A stretch of 64,000 nt of DNA from contig NZ_JACHGH010000004.1 in the NCBI RefSeq assembly GCF_014207435.1, forward strand, positions 186,001 to 250,000, read 5' to 3'. Below the pieces are notes generated by a model. That model searched no databases, had not been told where the DNA came from, and worked only from the letters and a program-made list of their open reading frames with translations. Below, piece by piece: positions 26,935 to 35,556 of this stretch. The position numbers and the translations under genes were made by a program. Every line of letters begins with the position of its first letter. Position 1 is the stretch's first letter. This DNA comes from Salirhabdus euzebyi. Lineage in GTDB: Bacteria; Bacillota; Bacilli; Bacillales; Alkalibacillaceae.

Positions 26935-26950
26935 TGTGAATTATGTCACA
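26935..26950. promoter_or_regulatory. Rex/Fnr-type operator upstream of qox
   Basis: TGTGA-ATTATG-TCACA matches the half-site spacing used both by Bacillus Fnr and by Rex (NADH-sensing repressor). A second imperfect palindrome TTACATATATGTGAA lies at 26968-26982. A redox- or oxygen-dependent control of the oxidase genes is a reasonable inference; which regulator binds is open. Confidence 0.45.
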
Positions 26951-27078
26951 AATTGTTCAAAATAAAATTACATATATGTGAACTTTTTTTGAAATATATA
27001 CTGTAGATTTTTCTAAATTTGTTAGAAATCATAGATTTGGTAACAATTACTGGGTCAAATAAAATAGTTATTTTTAAT

Positions 27079-27107
27079 TTGACATGATTCTTCATTTTAT
27101 TTATCAT
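27079..27107 (+). promoter_or_regulatory. promoter of the TetR regulator gene
   Basis: TTGACA (27079-27084), 17-base spacer, TATCAT (27102-27107). The start point would fall in the operator at 27113-27128. Confidence 0.55.
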
Positions 27108-27112
27108 TTAAG

Positions 27113-27128
27113 TAGACCAATTGGTATA
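27113..27128. promoter_or_regulatory. TetR (YxaF/LmrA-type) operator 1
   Basis: TAGACCAATTGGTATA with perfect ACCAATTGGT core, placed just after the -10 box. A related palindrome (27752-27763) lies before the next gene. Confidence 0.5.
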
Positions 27129-27150
27129 ATAATTAAAAGAGGTATAAAGT

Positions 27151-27717
27151 ATGACGGACAAAGTAAGTTCAAAAGATAAATTAATTAAAACAGCTTCTAG
27201 ACTATTTCAATTACAAGGATATCATGCCACTGGTTTGAACCAGATTACAAAAGAAAGTGGTGCACCGAAAGGATCGTTGTATTATCATTTTCCAAATGGG
27301 AAGGAAGAACTAGCTATTGAATCCGTTCGTTTAACAGCAAAATTTGTTACAAATCGGATGAATGCTTCCTTACGTAAAAAAGATGATCCAGTAGAAGCTA
27401 TTCAGCAATTTATCGTTGAATTAGTAGAAGAATTTAAGCAAGAACGTCGAACGGATGGCGTTCCTATTGCTGCTGTTGCTCTAGAAACAGCTTTAGTTAG
27501 TGAACCATTAAGAGAAGAATGCAGACTTGCTTATGAAAGTTTTCAAAACGTATTTACAAACAAGTTAATTGCATCAGGGTATGACGAAAAAAAAGCAAAA
27601 GAGTTGGGAGTGGTCATCCATTCCATGATTGAAGGATCGTTTCTTACATCTTTTACAGCGGGTAATGTTGATGCTCTTCTCGTAATATCGAAACAAATTC
27701 CAGTCCTTCTTAACTAA
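27151..27717 (+). CDS. TetR-family regulator, YxaF/LmrA-like
   Basis: A 188-residue regulator. N-terminal helix-turn-helix: LIKTASRLFQLQGYHATGLNQI, then GAPKGSLYYHFPNGKEELA, the pattern typical of the YxaF/LmrA/YcdC subgroup. The C-terminal part should bind a small hydrophobic ligand. Palindromes of the kind bound by YxaF/LmrA (TAGACC core) lie before this gene and before the neighbouring NmrA-like gene, so autoregulation and control of the two enzymes downstream is likely. In B. subtilis these regulators respond to flavonoids; the ligand here is unknown. Confidence 0.88.
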   Translation: MTDKVSSKDKLIKTASRLFQLQGYHATGLNQITKESGAPKGSLYYHFPNGKEELAIESVRLTAKFVTNRMNASLRKKDDPVEAIQQFIVELVEEFKQERRTDGVPIAAVALETALVSEPLREECRLAYESFQNVFTNKLIASGYDEKKAKELGVVIHSMIEGSFLTSFTAGNVDALLVISKQIPVLLN

Positions 27718-27751
27718 GTTATTTGCTGGAATTTTTTACTCACATTTTATA

Positions 27752-27763
27752 TAGACTGGTCTA
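27752..27763. promoter_or_regulatory. TetR (YxaF/LmrA-type) operator 2
   Basis: TAGAC-TG-GTCTA, a palindrome 25 bases before the NmrA-like start codon. It shares the TAGAC half-site with operator 1. Confidence 0.5.
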
Positions 27764-27788
27764 ATGAATAACAAGGGAGGGAAATTTA

Positions 27789-28649
27789 ATGAAAAAGGTT
27801 TTAGTAACAGGTGCAACCGGTAACGTGGGCAAGTATGTTGTAGACGAATTGCTCAAAAAAGGGGAAAGAGTAATTGCTGCTGGCCCTAGTTTCAAAAATC
27901 CAGCAGATACTTTTTCAAATAAGGTAGAAACGGTCTATTTTGACTTTAAGAAACCAGAGACATTTCAGGGTGTTTTAAATGACGTAGATCGCGTATTTTT
28001 AATGAGACCACCACACCTTGGTAAACCCGAAGATTTATATCCATTCATAGACGAAATGAAATTGTCCAAGATTAAATTAGTTTCCTTTTTGTCTCTTATG
28101 GGCGTAGAAAAAAACACGATACCACCTCACCATAAAATAGAGAAATATATAGAGGATTCAGAATTGCCATATGCTCACGTCCGACCAGGATTTTTTATGC
28201 AAAATGTATCTGGAGTTCAATCTAAAGAAATTCGCGAAAAAAGTCAGGTGTTTGTTCCAGCTGGAAATAGTAAAACGAGTTTTATAGATGCAGCTGATAT
28301 TGGGCTTGCGGTTGCCACTTTACTGCACGACCCTGAATCCTACCAAAATACTGCTCATACGATTACAGGTTCAGAAGCACTAGATTATTACCAGGTAGCA
28401 CAAATTTTAAGTGAAGAAACGGGAAAGAACATTAAATATGCCAAACCTAGCTATTGGAAATATAGAAGATATTATATTAAAAAACGTAGGTTAGATAAAA
28501 AATATGTTAATGTTACCGTTGCCCTTTATTTTATGACAAGAATGGGTACTGCGAAAGAAGTTACTAATGACTTTATACGATTAACAGGAAGAAAGCCGCG
28601 TACTTTCAAGGAGTTTGTTAAGGAAAATAGAAGTAGCTTTACTTCATAA
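27789..28649 (+). CDS. NmrA-like NAD(P)-binding reductase
   Basis: A 286-residue atypical short-chain dehydrogenase. The N-terminal dinucleotide-binding loop reads VLVTGATGNVGKYV, and residues 95-140 (SFLSLMGVEK, PHHKIEKYIEDSELPYAHVRPGFFMQN) match the NmrA/quinone-reductase-like group. Such enzymes reduce quinones or act as redox sensors. ATG 27789 follows AAGGGAGG. It is probably cotranscribed with the flavin reductase 12 bases downstream and controlled by the adjacent TetR protein. Confidence 0.85.
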   Translation: MKKVLVTGATGNVGKYVVDELLKKGERVIAAGPSFKNPADTFSNKVETVYFDFKKPETFQGVLNDVDRVFLMRPPHLGKPEDLYPFIDEMKLSKIKLVSFLSLMGVEKNTIPPHHKIEKYIEDSELPYAHVRPGFFMQNVSGVQSKEIREKSQVFVPAGNSKTSFIDAADIGLAVATLLHDPESYQNTAHTITGSEALDYYQVAQILSEETGKNIKYAKPSYWKYRRYYIKKRRLDKKYVNVTVALYFMTRMGTAKEVTNDFIRLTGRKPRTFKEFVKENRSSFTS

Positions 28650-28661
28650 AAGGGGATGATT

Positions 28662-29348
28662 ATGATGGGATTTATTCAAGATGTTTCAGCCATTTTAAAA
28701 AAGAATGAATTGGTTTTTTTAGAACGACATAAAGAATCGGATAATATATTTACTTTCATATTTGAAAAAAATGAAGAGCTACACTGGAAGGCAGGTCAGC
28801 ATGGGATTTTCACAATTACTCATAAGAAAGTTAAAAAGCCAAGTAGACCCTTTAGTATTGCATCGGCACCTTCTGAAAAGGTATTTAAAATAACAATGGA
28901 AATAAAGGATAACCCTAGTGCTTTCAAGCAAGCGATAACGGAACTTAAAAAAGGTATGCGTATCCAAATGAGAGGACCAGTTGGACCTCTTTATGTAAAG
29001 GAAAATACAAATTTCCCAGTACTGTTTATTGCTGGTGGAATTGGAATTACGCCCTTTCGCTCCATCATCAAGGAATTAGAAAATAACAAAGAAGAGACAA
29101 ATAAGGTGGATTTACTATACTTTGATAGTAAAGAAATATTTTTATTTAAAGAAGAAATAGAAGAAATAACTGGATCCACAAACCTTAATGTTCATTTCGT
29201 AAAAGATCGAAAAGAATTATATGAGCGAATAGACTACTTTTTATCCATACATCAAAAAGATCGTCATTATTATTTAGCAGGACCAAAATTTATGATCCGA
29301 GATGTCTCACATTATTTAAAGAATCAAAATATATCCAAATCAATATGA
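28662..29348 (+). CDS. FAD-dependent ferredoxin-reductase-type oxidoreductase
   Basis: A 228-residue FNR-family module without an iron-sulfur domain. The FAD-binding motif SRPFSIASAP is near residue 58, the NAD(P)-binding GGIGITPFRS near residue 124, and the C-terminal YYLAGPKFMI is typical. It would pass electrons from NAD(P)H to an acceptor, perhaps a partner of the NmrA-like enzyme upstream. Three ATGs are close together (28656, 28662, 28665); AGGGG at 28651-28655 favours 28662 or 28665. Partner and substrate are unknown. Confidence 0.82.
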   Translation: MMGFIQDVSAILKKNELVFLERHKESDNIFTFIFEKNEELHWKAGQHGIFTITHKKVKKPSRPFSIASAPSEKVFKITMEIKDNPSAFKQAITELKKGMRIQMRGPVGPLYVKENTNFPVLFIAGGIGITPFRSIIKELENNKEETNKVDLLYFDSKEIFLFKEEIEEITGSTNLNVHFVKDRKELYERIDYFLSIHQKDRHYYLAGPKFMIRDVSHYLKNQNISKSI

Positions 29349-29691
29349 AGAAGGATGTATTTTTTGGCTATAAATAACAAGAAACTAGTAATCTATTATA
29401 TAGAATAAGTCCATACTGGAGTGCCTAATGAAAAGTAATGAGATATTTCAAGAAATTCTTTCATTCATAAAAGACTGAATACCTTTTTGAAATGCATCCC
29501 TAGCGAAAATACTAGTTTAATGATTTAGTAAGTTTTTCATCTTTGAATTTTTTATGAATAGCTGGATTTTCTTTTGAAAAAATCTATCTTTTTTATATTG
29601 ACTTTTTTGGGGGCTAGTCATATACTTCGATTACAAGGACTTAATAAAGTTTACACCAACTTCATCCAAGTTCTTTTCTTTTCCTAAGTGA

Positions 29692-29706
29692 ATAAAACGC
29701 TTTCAT
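29692..29706 (-). promoter_or_regulatory. cre-like site (CcpA)
   Basis: On the minus strand it reads ATGAAAGCGTTTTAT, matching the catabolite response element WTGNAANCGNWNNCW with one mismatch. It fits glucose repression of a sugar-use operon. Confidence 0.5.
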
Positions 29707-29722
29707 ATTTTTTTCGTCAAAA

Positions 29723-29737
29723 ACTAAAACGTTTTCG
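29723..29737. promoter_or_regulatory. LacI-type operator 1
   Basis: ACTAAAACGTTTTCG with palindromic AAAACGTTTT core; identical to operator 2, centred 34 bases further on. Confidence 0.6.
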
Positions 29738-29756
29738 ACATTTTTTTCGCTATATT

Positions 29757-29771
29757 ACTAAAACGTTTTCG
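29757..29771. promoter_or_regulatory. LacI-type operator 2
   Basis: Second copy of ACTAAAACGTTTTCG, directly before the GGAAAAGG leader of the first GH65 gene. Probably bound by the LacI-family regulator encoded at 36323. Confidence 0.6.
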
Positions 29772-29793
29772 GAAAAGGTTGTGTTTTCTCTTG

Positions 29794-32175
29794 ATGGAAT
29801 ACGGATTAGGTAAAAAAGCCTTTAAAGACTGGGTCGTTGCTGAAGTTTCATTTTCTCCTGATATGTTAGGAAAGGGAGAAGCGATAATGTATCTTGGAAA
29901 CGGATACATGGGATTACGATCAGCTACAGAAGAGGCATACCTAAAAGAAACTAGAAATCTTTTTGTAAGCGGTACCTTTAATAAGGCAGAGCAAAATGAA
30001 GTAACTGAACTTCCAAACCTTGCTGATGTTACCAAATTGGACATCCGAATTGATGGAGAACGTTTTAGCCTTGAATTTGGAGAGACGAAGGATTATGTCC
30101 GTCAATTAAATGTAAAAACAGCGGAATTAACCCGTTCCTTTCATTGGACTTCTCCAAAAGGTAAAGAGTTAGAATTCCTGTTCAAACGGTTTGTGTCGCT
30201 TGATAATTTGCATGTTATAGCAATGAAGATGGAAGTTGAAAGTTTAACAGAGTCGGTGGAAATTTCTTTTGACTCTGGGATTAATGCACAAGTAACGAAT
30301 TCTGGATCCCAACATTTTTTAGAAGGGGAAAGAAGGGTTTATGATAGACGTTTCGTTCAGCTTGTTCAAACGACCAATGAGTCAGGTATAGATGTGGTAC
30401 ATAACACGGCGCATAAAGTTTTCGTCAATGGTCATCAAGTTAATACGGAACCAAAGATGGATATGAGTCGCCGTAAAGTGTGGCTTACTTATGACCTTAC
30501 TCTTGGGCAGGGTGAAAAACTAGAGGTGGAAAAATTAACAACAGTCTATACGAATCGTGATAAAGAGTTTGATAAACCTACTTACGAATTATCGCAGCTT
30601 CGCGAACATGGTATAGCCGATTTAAAGGAAGCAGTAGCAAGAGGCTATGATAATCTGTTTGAAGCACATCGAACGGCATGGCAAAACAAAGTATGGAATG
30701 TTTATAATTTTGAAGTTGATAGTGAGGACTCCTTTGATCAACTTGCATTACGTTTTGCGCTTTATCATTTAACAATTATGACACCAGCTCATGATGAGAG
30801 AATGGGAATCGGTGCAAAAGCGTTAAGTGGAGAGGGATATAAGGGTCATTCGTTCTGGGATACCGAAATTTTCATTCTTCCATTCTTTACTTACTCTAAT
30901 CCACATATCGCGAAATCATTATTAACCTACCGTTATCATGGTTTAGCAGGTGCGAGAAGAAAAGCATTAGAAAATGGTTATGAAGGTGCAATGTATCCAT
31001 GGGAGGCAGCTTGGCCGACTGATGGTGAAGTAACTCCTGCTTGGGGAGATGTAGATATTGTTACCGGTGAGCAAACGAAGATTTGGTCAGGGCTTATTGA
31101 GCAGCATATTACTTCAGATATTTCCTTTGCAGTTTATCAATACTATCGTGTAACTGGCGATGAAGAATTTATGACGAATCACGGTTACGAAATGATTTTT
31201 GATACCGCGAAATTTTGGGCAAGTCGTCTAGAATGGAATGATAAAAAAGAAGAGTACCACATAAACAATGTTATTGGTCCTGATGAGTATAAAGAGCATG
31301 TAGATAACAATGCATATACAAATTATATGGCGTATTTCAATTTGAAGCTTGCTTCACGTTTTTTTGAAAAGCTTAAAAAGGAAAATCCGAAAAGATTTAC
31401 GGAGTTAGATAATCAGTTATCTTTAACAAAGGCGTATCCAATATGGGAAAAGAAAGCTGAAAAGCTTTACTTACCAAAACCTCAAGAAGCGGATCTTGTT
31501 ATTCCTCAAGATGATACGTATTTACGTTTAAAAGAAATTGATTTGACAAAATATAAAAATCAAGAAGGGGTTCGCGGTATTTATAAAGATTATAATCCGG
31601 AACAAATTAACAAGATACAGGTCACAAAACAGGCAGATGTTCTCGTTTTACTGTACCTACTTGAACAAACCTTTTTGAATGAGGATTATCGCTTTTCATA
31701 TGAAGTGAAAAAAGCAAATTTTAACTTCTATGAGCCGAAAACTCTTCACGATTCATCCTTAAGTTTAGCGACACACGCTATCCTGGCAAATGATATTGGG
31801 AAACAGGAGCTTGCCTATTCCTTGTTTAAGGAAGCATGTGAAATCGACTTAGGACCATATATGCATACATCAGATGAAGGTGTGCATGCCGCATCAATAG
31901 GCGGTATTTGGTCAGCTGCTGTGTTCGGTTTTGCCGGTATTCGAATAAAAGGTAATCAACTCTCCATTCATCCAAAATTGCCGAAGCATTGGAACCGTAT
32001 GAACTTTACGATTAAGTGGAAGGAGCAGCCGCTCACTATAACCATTTCACAATCGGCATTATCAATAAAAGCCGAAAGCAAAGGAAGTATAGTCTGTGAA
32101 ATTTTTGGAAAACTATACTCATTTGAAAATGAGGTAGAAATACCTATTCGCAACATCCAATTAGCTGATATTTAA
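29794..32175 (+). CDS. GH65 disaccharide phosphorylase (first copy)
   Basis: Inverting glycoside phosphorylase of 793 residues that should split an alpha-glucoside with phosphate into beta-glucose 1-phosphate and an acceptor. It has the GH65 layout: N-terminal beta-sandwich (YLGNGYMGLRS near residue 33), linker helices, (alpha/alpha)6 barrel with GHSFWDTEIF, and the general acid in VIGPDEYKEHVDNNAYTN (glutamate near residue 498). The phosphate-site region is VTKQADVLVL (near 612), then LHDSSLSLATHA. The HVDNNAYTN form is seen in maltose/kojibiose/nigerose-like branches, so the substrate is open. Start set at ATG 29794; TTG 29791 is also possible, and the GGAAAAGG leader is unusually distant. 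Confidence 0.88.
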   Translation: MEYGLGKKAFKDWVVAEVSFSPDMLGKGEAIMYLGNGYMGLRSATEEAYLKETRNLFVSGTFNKAEQNEVTELPNLADVTKLDIRIDGERFSLEFGETKDYVRQLNVKTAELTRSFHWTSPKGKELEFLFKRFVSLDNLHVIAMKMEVESLTESVEISFDSGINAQVTNSGSQHFLEGERRVYDRRFVQLVQTTNESGIDVVHNTAHKVFVNGHQVNTEPKMDMSRRKVWLTYDLTLGQGEKLEVEKLTTVYTNRDKEFDKPTYELSQLREHGIADLKEAVARGYDNLFEAHRTAWQNKVWNVYNFEVDSEDSFDQLALRFALYHLTIMTPAHDERMGIGAKALSGEGYKGHSFWDTEIFILPFFTYSNPHIAKSLLTYRYHGLAGARRKALENGYEGAMYPWEAAWPTDGEVTPAWGDVDIVTGEQTKIWSGLIEQHITSDISFAVYQYYRVTGDEEFMTNHGYEMIFDTAKFWASRLEWNDKKEEYHINNVIGPDEYKEHVDNNAYTNYMAYFNLKLASRFFEKLKKENPKRFTELDNQLSLTKAYPIWEKKAEKLYLPKPQEADLVIPQDDTYLRLKEIDLTKYKNQEGVRGIYKDYNPEQINKIQVTKQADVLVLLYLLEQTFLNEDYRFSYEVKKANFNFYEPKTLHDSSLSLATHAILANDIGKQELAYSLFKEACEIDLGPYMHTSDEGVHAASIGGIWSAAVFGFAGIRIKGNQLSIHPKLPKHWNRMNFTIKWKEQPLTITISQSALSIKAESKGSIVCEIFGKLYSFENEVEIPIRNIQLADI

Positions 32176-32196
32176 TAGATGATTTTTATCGTCTAT
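32175..32196 (+). other. intercistronic hairpin
   Basis: ATAGATGAT / ATCGTCTAT stem with a TTTT loop between the GH65 gene and the binding-protein gene, no T-run after it. It could stabilise mRNA ends. Confidence 0.4.
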
Positions 32197-32238
32197 AAAT
32201 ATAAAAAAACAAAAAACTTATTATTAGGAGGAATTCGA

Positions 32239-33486
32239 ATGAAGTTCCGTAAAAGTCTACTATTACTTTTATCGATCGCAGTTGCACTTGTATTAGCAGC
32301 ATGTAACGGCGGCGGAGATGACAACAATAACGAGGAAGGTCAAGAAGGCGATGGCCAAAAGATTACGATTTTCCAAAGTAAGGTTGAAATTTCTGAAGCA
32401 TTAGAAGCATTAGCTACAGAGTATGAAGAAGAAACAGGTGTAGAAGTAGAAGTTATTGGTACTACTGGTGATGACTACTTCCAACAGCTACAAATTAAAT
32501 TAAACAGTAACCAAGGACCATCTATTTTCAGTGTTCGTCACATTACAGAAGCAGAAAAGCTTCAGTCTTACCTACATGACATGAGTGGTGCAGAATTTGT
32601 TGAACATGTTGCTCCTAACATGGCTTTAGAGTATGATGGTAAAATTGTAGGTGTACCATACGGAGTAGAAGGTTTTGGATTAGTTTATAATAAAGATTTA
32701 ATCAACCCTGAAGATGTTGCAACACAAGAAGGTTTTGTTGAAACTTTAGAAAGCTTTAATGGTACTGATGTTGCTGGTTTAAGTCTTGCACAAGAAGCAT
32801 ATTTCTTAATTGGACATATTAGTAACTATCCATTCTCTTTACAAGAAGATAACTATGCTTACGTACAGTCTTTAAATAATGGTGAAACTACAATGTCAGA
32901 AACTGCTGAGTTCCAAGCTTTCGGTGATTTGATGGAAGATATTAGAGCAAATATCCCAAGTCCATTAGATATTTCTTATGATGAACAAATTGGTGACTTT
33001 GCTACAGGTAAAACGGCTATGATTCACCAAGGTAACTGGGCTTACGGTATGTTTGCTGATTACGACTTAGATTTCGAAATCGGTATGTTACCATTCCCAT
33101 TACTTGACAATGACAAGTTAGCTGTAGGTGTAGGTAGTAACTGGGCAGTTAACGGAACAAAAGATGAAGCAGAAGTTCAAGCTGCAACTGATTTCTTGAA
33201 CTGGATGCATACTAGTGAAACGGGTCAACGTTACATTGTAGAAGAGTTTGGATTTGTTCCAGCTTTCACTAACATTGCTGCTGAAAACTTAGATCCACTT
33301 TCTCAAGCTGTATTAGATGCAACAAACGCAGGACAAACAATTCCATGGTCTCATAACTACTACCCAGCTAACCTAGTAGTAAATGACTTTACACCAGCTG
33401 CTCAAAACTTCTTCTTGACGGAAGATGTTACTGGTGAAGAGTTCATTGAAAGTCTTGATGCTGCATGGGATAACGCAACAAAGTAA
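32239..33486 (+). CDS. sugar ABC transporter substrate-binding lipoprotein
   Basis: A 415-residue extracellular solute-binding protein (family 1). The signal peptide ends in lipobox VLAAC (cysteine 22), followed by a Gly/Asn/Asp/Glu linker. The mature part shows the family features KITIFQSKVEI, then GVPYGVEGFGLVYNKDL and a C-terminal PWSHNYYP segment. It should capture an oligosaccharide, presumably the sulfated or unsulfated glucoside handled by the flanking enzymes. ATG 32239 with AGGAGG at 32226-32231; an upstream in-frame start is rejected. A stable hairpin after the gene suggests higher expression than the permeases. Confidence 0.92.
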   Translation: MKFRKSLLLLLSIAVALVLAACNGGGDDNNNEEGQEGDGQKITIFQSKVEISEALEALATEYEEETGVEVEVIGTTGDDYFQQLQIKLNSNQGPSIFSVRHITEAEKLQSYLHDMSGAEFVEHVAPNMALEYDGKIVGVPYGVEGFGLVYNKDLINPEDVATQEGFVETLESFNGTDVAGLSLAQEAYFLIGHISNYPFSLQEDNYAYVQSLNNGETTMSETAEFQAFGDLMEDIRANIPSPLDISYDEQIGDFATGKTAMIHQGNWAYGMFADYDLDFEIGMLPFPLLDNDKLAVGVGSNWAVNGTKDEAEVQAATDFLNWMHTSETGQRYIVEEFGFVPAFTNIAAENLDPLSQAVLDATNAGQTIPWSHNYYPANLVVNDFTPAAQNFFLTEDVTGEEFIESLDAAWDNATK

Positions 33487-33526
33487 AACTGTTACATCAA
33501 AGAAAATTAACTTAAAATAATGGATA

Positions 33527-33571
33527 GGAAGATAAAACAGAGAAACAATATTCAAAAAGGTTTTATCTTCC
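33527..33571 (+). terminator. attenuating hairpin after the binding-protein gene
   Basis: Perfect 12-bp stem GGAAGATAAAAC / GTTTTATCTTCC with a 21-base loop, then TTTCCTTTG. Such partial terminators often give excess binding protein. Confidence 0.65.
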
Positions 33572-33603
33572 TTTCCTTTGTCTTTTTAACATAATACGTT
33601 TGC

Positions 33604-33642
33604 GAAAGCCGACTGTTATTCATAAAAGGCTTTTCTTTTTTT
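33604..33642 (+). terminator. second terminator-like hairpin before the permeases
   Basis: GAAAGCC / GGCTTTTC followed by seven T residues. It is a second barrier in the 232-base gap to the permease genes. Confidence 0.5.
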
Positions 33643-33718
33643 AGAAGCCCGTTCAAAAGACAACTTAGAATGAAAACGCGAGATAGAAATATTATTGCAA
33701 GAGAAAGAAGGGGTTGAA

Positions 33719-34594
33719 ATGGCAAATCGAATGACCAAGGGTTGGTATCTGTTTTTCACCCTCCCGCTATTAATAATCTTTGTAACGGTAGTCATTATTC
33801 CGTTCCTAATGGGTATTTACTACTCATTCTTTGACTGGGATGGGATTAGAGCAAATCCTATGGTATTTGTCGGTTTAGAAAATTATGGTCAGTTATTAGG
33901 GGATACCCGATTCATTGATTCGGCATGGGTCACTGTTAAATTTACTATTTTAGCTGTTATTACAGTCAACATAATAGGTGTCGCTTTTGCACTGCTTGTA
34001 ACAACTAGTTTAAGGACCGTAAACGCGGCACGTGCGATGTTGTTTATGCCAAACCTAATAGGTGGTTTGATCTTAGGTTATATTTGGCAGTTTATTTTTT
34101 CTGATGCATTTAAAATCATCGGAGAAGCAACTGGGTTTGATAGTGTGTTTTTTAACTGGTTATTAGATCCGGACTATGCGCTATATGCACTAGTATTTGT
34201 ATTTACATGGCAAATGGCAGGTTACATGATGATTATTTACATTACAGGAATCCAAGGTATTTCAAACGATATTATCGAGGCTTCTGTTATTGATGGTGCT
34301 GGGTATTGGCAACGTCTGCGTAAAATTATCCTTCCATTGTTAATGCCATCGTTTACTATTTGCTTGTTCTTAACCTTATCATTTGGTTTTAAAATTTATG
34401 ATGTAAACTTGTCTTTAACAGGCGGGGGTCCAGTAAACAAAACAGAATTGTTTGCCTTACACATTTATAATGAAATTTTTGGCTACGGAAACTACGGCTT
34501 CGGTCAAGCGAAGGCAGTTGTCTTCTTCGTGATTGTTGCTGCAGTAACGTTAACACAAGTTTACATTACGAAGAAAAGGGAGGTAGAAATGTAA
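33719..34594 (+). CDS. sugar ABC transporter permease, MalF/UgpA type
   Basis: A 291-residue membrane protein with six helices. The EAA motif lies near residue 190 (EASVIDGAGYWQRLRKIILPLLMP), and LTGGGPVNKTELFALHIY is characteristic of sugar permeases of this class. It pairs with the MalG-type permease that overlaps its stop. ATG 33719 is preceded by AGAAGGGG; the in-frame start at 33695 lacks a site. No ATPase gene is present in the cluster, so a shared MsmX-like ATPase is expected to energise it. Confidence 0.92.
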   Translation: MANRMTKGWYLFFTLPLLIIFVTVVIIPFLMGIYYSFFDWDGIRANPMVFVGLENYGQLLGDTRFIDSAWVTVKFTILAVITVNIIGVAFALLVTTSLRTVNAARAMLFMPNLIGGLILGYIWQFIFSDAFKIIGEATGFDSVFFNWLLDPDYALYALVFVFTWQMAGYMMIIYITGIQGISNDIIEASVIDGAGYWQRLRKIILPLLMPSFTICLFLTLSFGFKIYDVNLSLTGGGPVNKTELFALHIYNEIFGYGNYGFGQAKAVVFFVIVAAVTLTQVYITKKREVEM

Positions 34595-35421
34595 TGAGGT
34601 ATATAAAAGAAATTGCATTATTTCTAGGTGCATTATTATTTCTATCCCCTGTATACATTATGGTTGTTAACTCGTTTAAAAACAGACAAGAGCTCTATGA
34701 GAACGTCATGGCATTACCTCAGGAATTTAGTTTCCAATATTATGTTGGGGCTATGGAAAAGATGGATTTTTTAAATGCATTAACAAATTCTTTAATCATT
34801 ACAATAACAGCTACTGTTTTTGTTGTTATTCTTTCTTCCATGACTGCTTGGATGTTAGCAAGATCAAATAATTGGGTAAGTAAAATTATCTTCATGACGT
34901 TTATTGCAACAATGCTAATTCCATTCCAAACGTTAATGATGCCTTTGGTCCAGTTCATGAGTACCATTTCGAATACACTTGGTATTCCGATGATAAATAC
35001 TCGCGGTGGGTTAATTTATATGCATGTTGGTTTTAATTCTGGAATGGCTGTATTCCTTTATCACGGTTTTGTTCGTGCAACGATTCCTACATCACTAGAG
35101 GAAGCTGCCCTGATCGATGGTGCAAACAGATTCACCCAATTTTGGCGTATCGTTTTCCCAATGTTAAAACCGATAACAGTTACTGTAATCATCTTGAACG
35201 TTATCCAAATTTGGAATGACTTCCTGTTACCATCTCTTGTTTTATCAGATACAGCGTTACGTACTATTCCACTATCTACTTTTTATTTCTTTGGAGAATT
35301 TACGATTCAGTGGAACATGGCAATGGCTGGTTTAACATTAACGGTTATTCCTGTTATTATCTTTTACTTGTTTGCACAAAAGCATATTATTAAGGGTATT
35401 GGTGAAGGTGCAGTGAAATAA
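34594..35421 (+). CDS. sugar ABC transporter permease, MalG/UgpE type
   Basis: A 275-residue six-helix permease. The EAA motif is EEAALIDGANRFTQFWRIVFP near residue 168, followed by QIWNDFLLPSLVL, typical of MalG-like sugar permeases. ATG 34594 overlaps the upstream stop by one base (TAATG), with AAAAGGGAGG before it. It completes the membrane part of the sugar importer. Confidence 0.92.
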   Translation: MRYIKEIALFLGALLFLSPVYIMVVNSFKNRQELYENVMALPQEFSFQYYVGAMEKMDFLNALTNSLIITITATVFVVILSSMTAWMLARSNNWVSKIIFMTFIATMLIPFQTLMMPLVQFMSTISNTLGIPMINTRGGLIYMHVGFNSGMAVFLYHGFVRATIPTSLEEAALIDGANRFTQFWRIVFPMLKPITVTVIILNVIQIWNDFLLPSLVLSDTALRTIPLSTFYFFGEFTIQWNMAMAGLTLTVIPVIIFYLFAQKHIIKGIGEGAVK

Positions 35422-35441
35422 GCAGGAAAAGAATAGTAATA

Positions 35442-35512
35442 AACGTCAATAGTAAGTTATAATGACATCCAAGAAGTACACGATTAGGTGACGGAATGGA
35501 TGTTTTGACGTT
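35442..35512 (+). other. structured intercistronic element
   Basis: Nested inverted repeats: outer stem AACGTCAA (35442-35449) / TTGACGTT (35505-35512) and inner stem ACATCCA (35465-35471) / TGGATGT (35497-35503). There is no T-run, so this is not a simple terminator. It lies between the permease and DUF624 genes. Confidence 0.4.
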
Positions 35513-35556
35513 AAATAAAAAAGAATATTCCATCCTGTCCAGGAGGGAAATAAATT

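Larger units (their letters stand above)
26817..27150. other. divergent qox / TetR promoter region
   Basis: Gene-free 334 bases. It holds a TGTGA-N6-TCACA palindrome (26935-26950), a second near-palindrome (26968-26982) and, on the other side, the promoter and operator of the TetR gene. Confidence 0.6.
29349..29793 (+). promoter_or_regulatory. regulatory region of the GH65-sulfatase operon
   Basis: About 445 non-coding, very AT-rich bases. The last 105 carry a cre-like site and two copies of ACTAAAACGTTTTCG just before the first GH65 gene. I see nothing definite in the first 330 bases; a clear terminator for the upstream flavin reductase is not visible. Confidence 0.6.

Noticed and set aside
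29692-29706. third LacI-type operator reading AAAACGCTTTC
   Set aside because: The sequence fits the CcpA cre consensus on the minus strand better than the AAAACGTTTT operator, so it is listed as a cre-like site.
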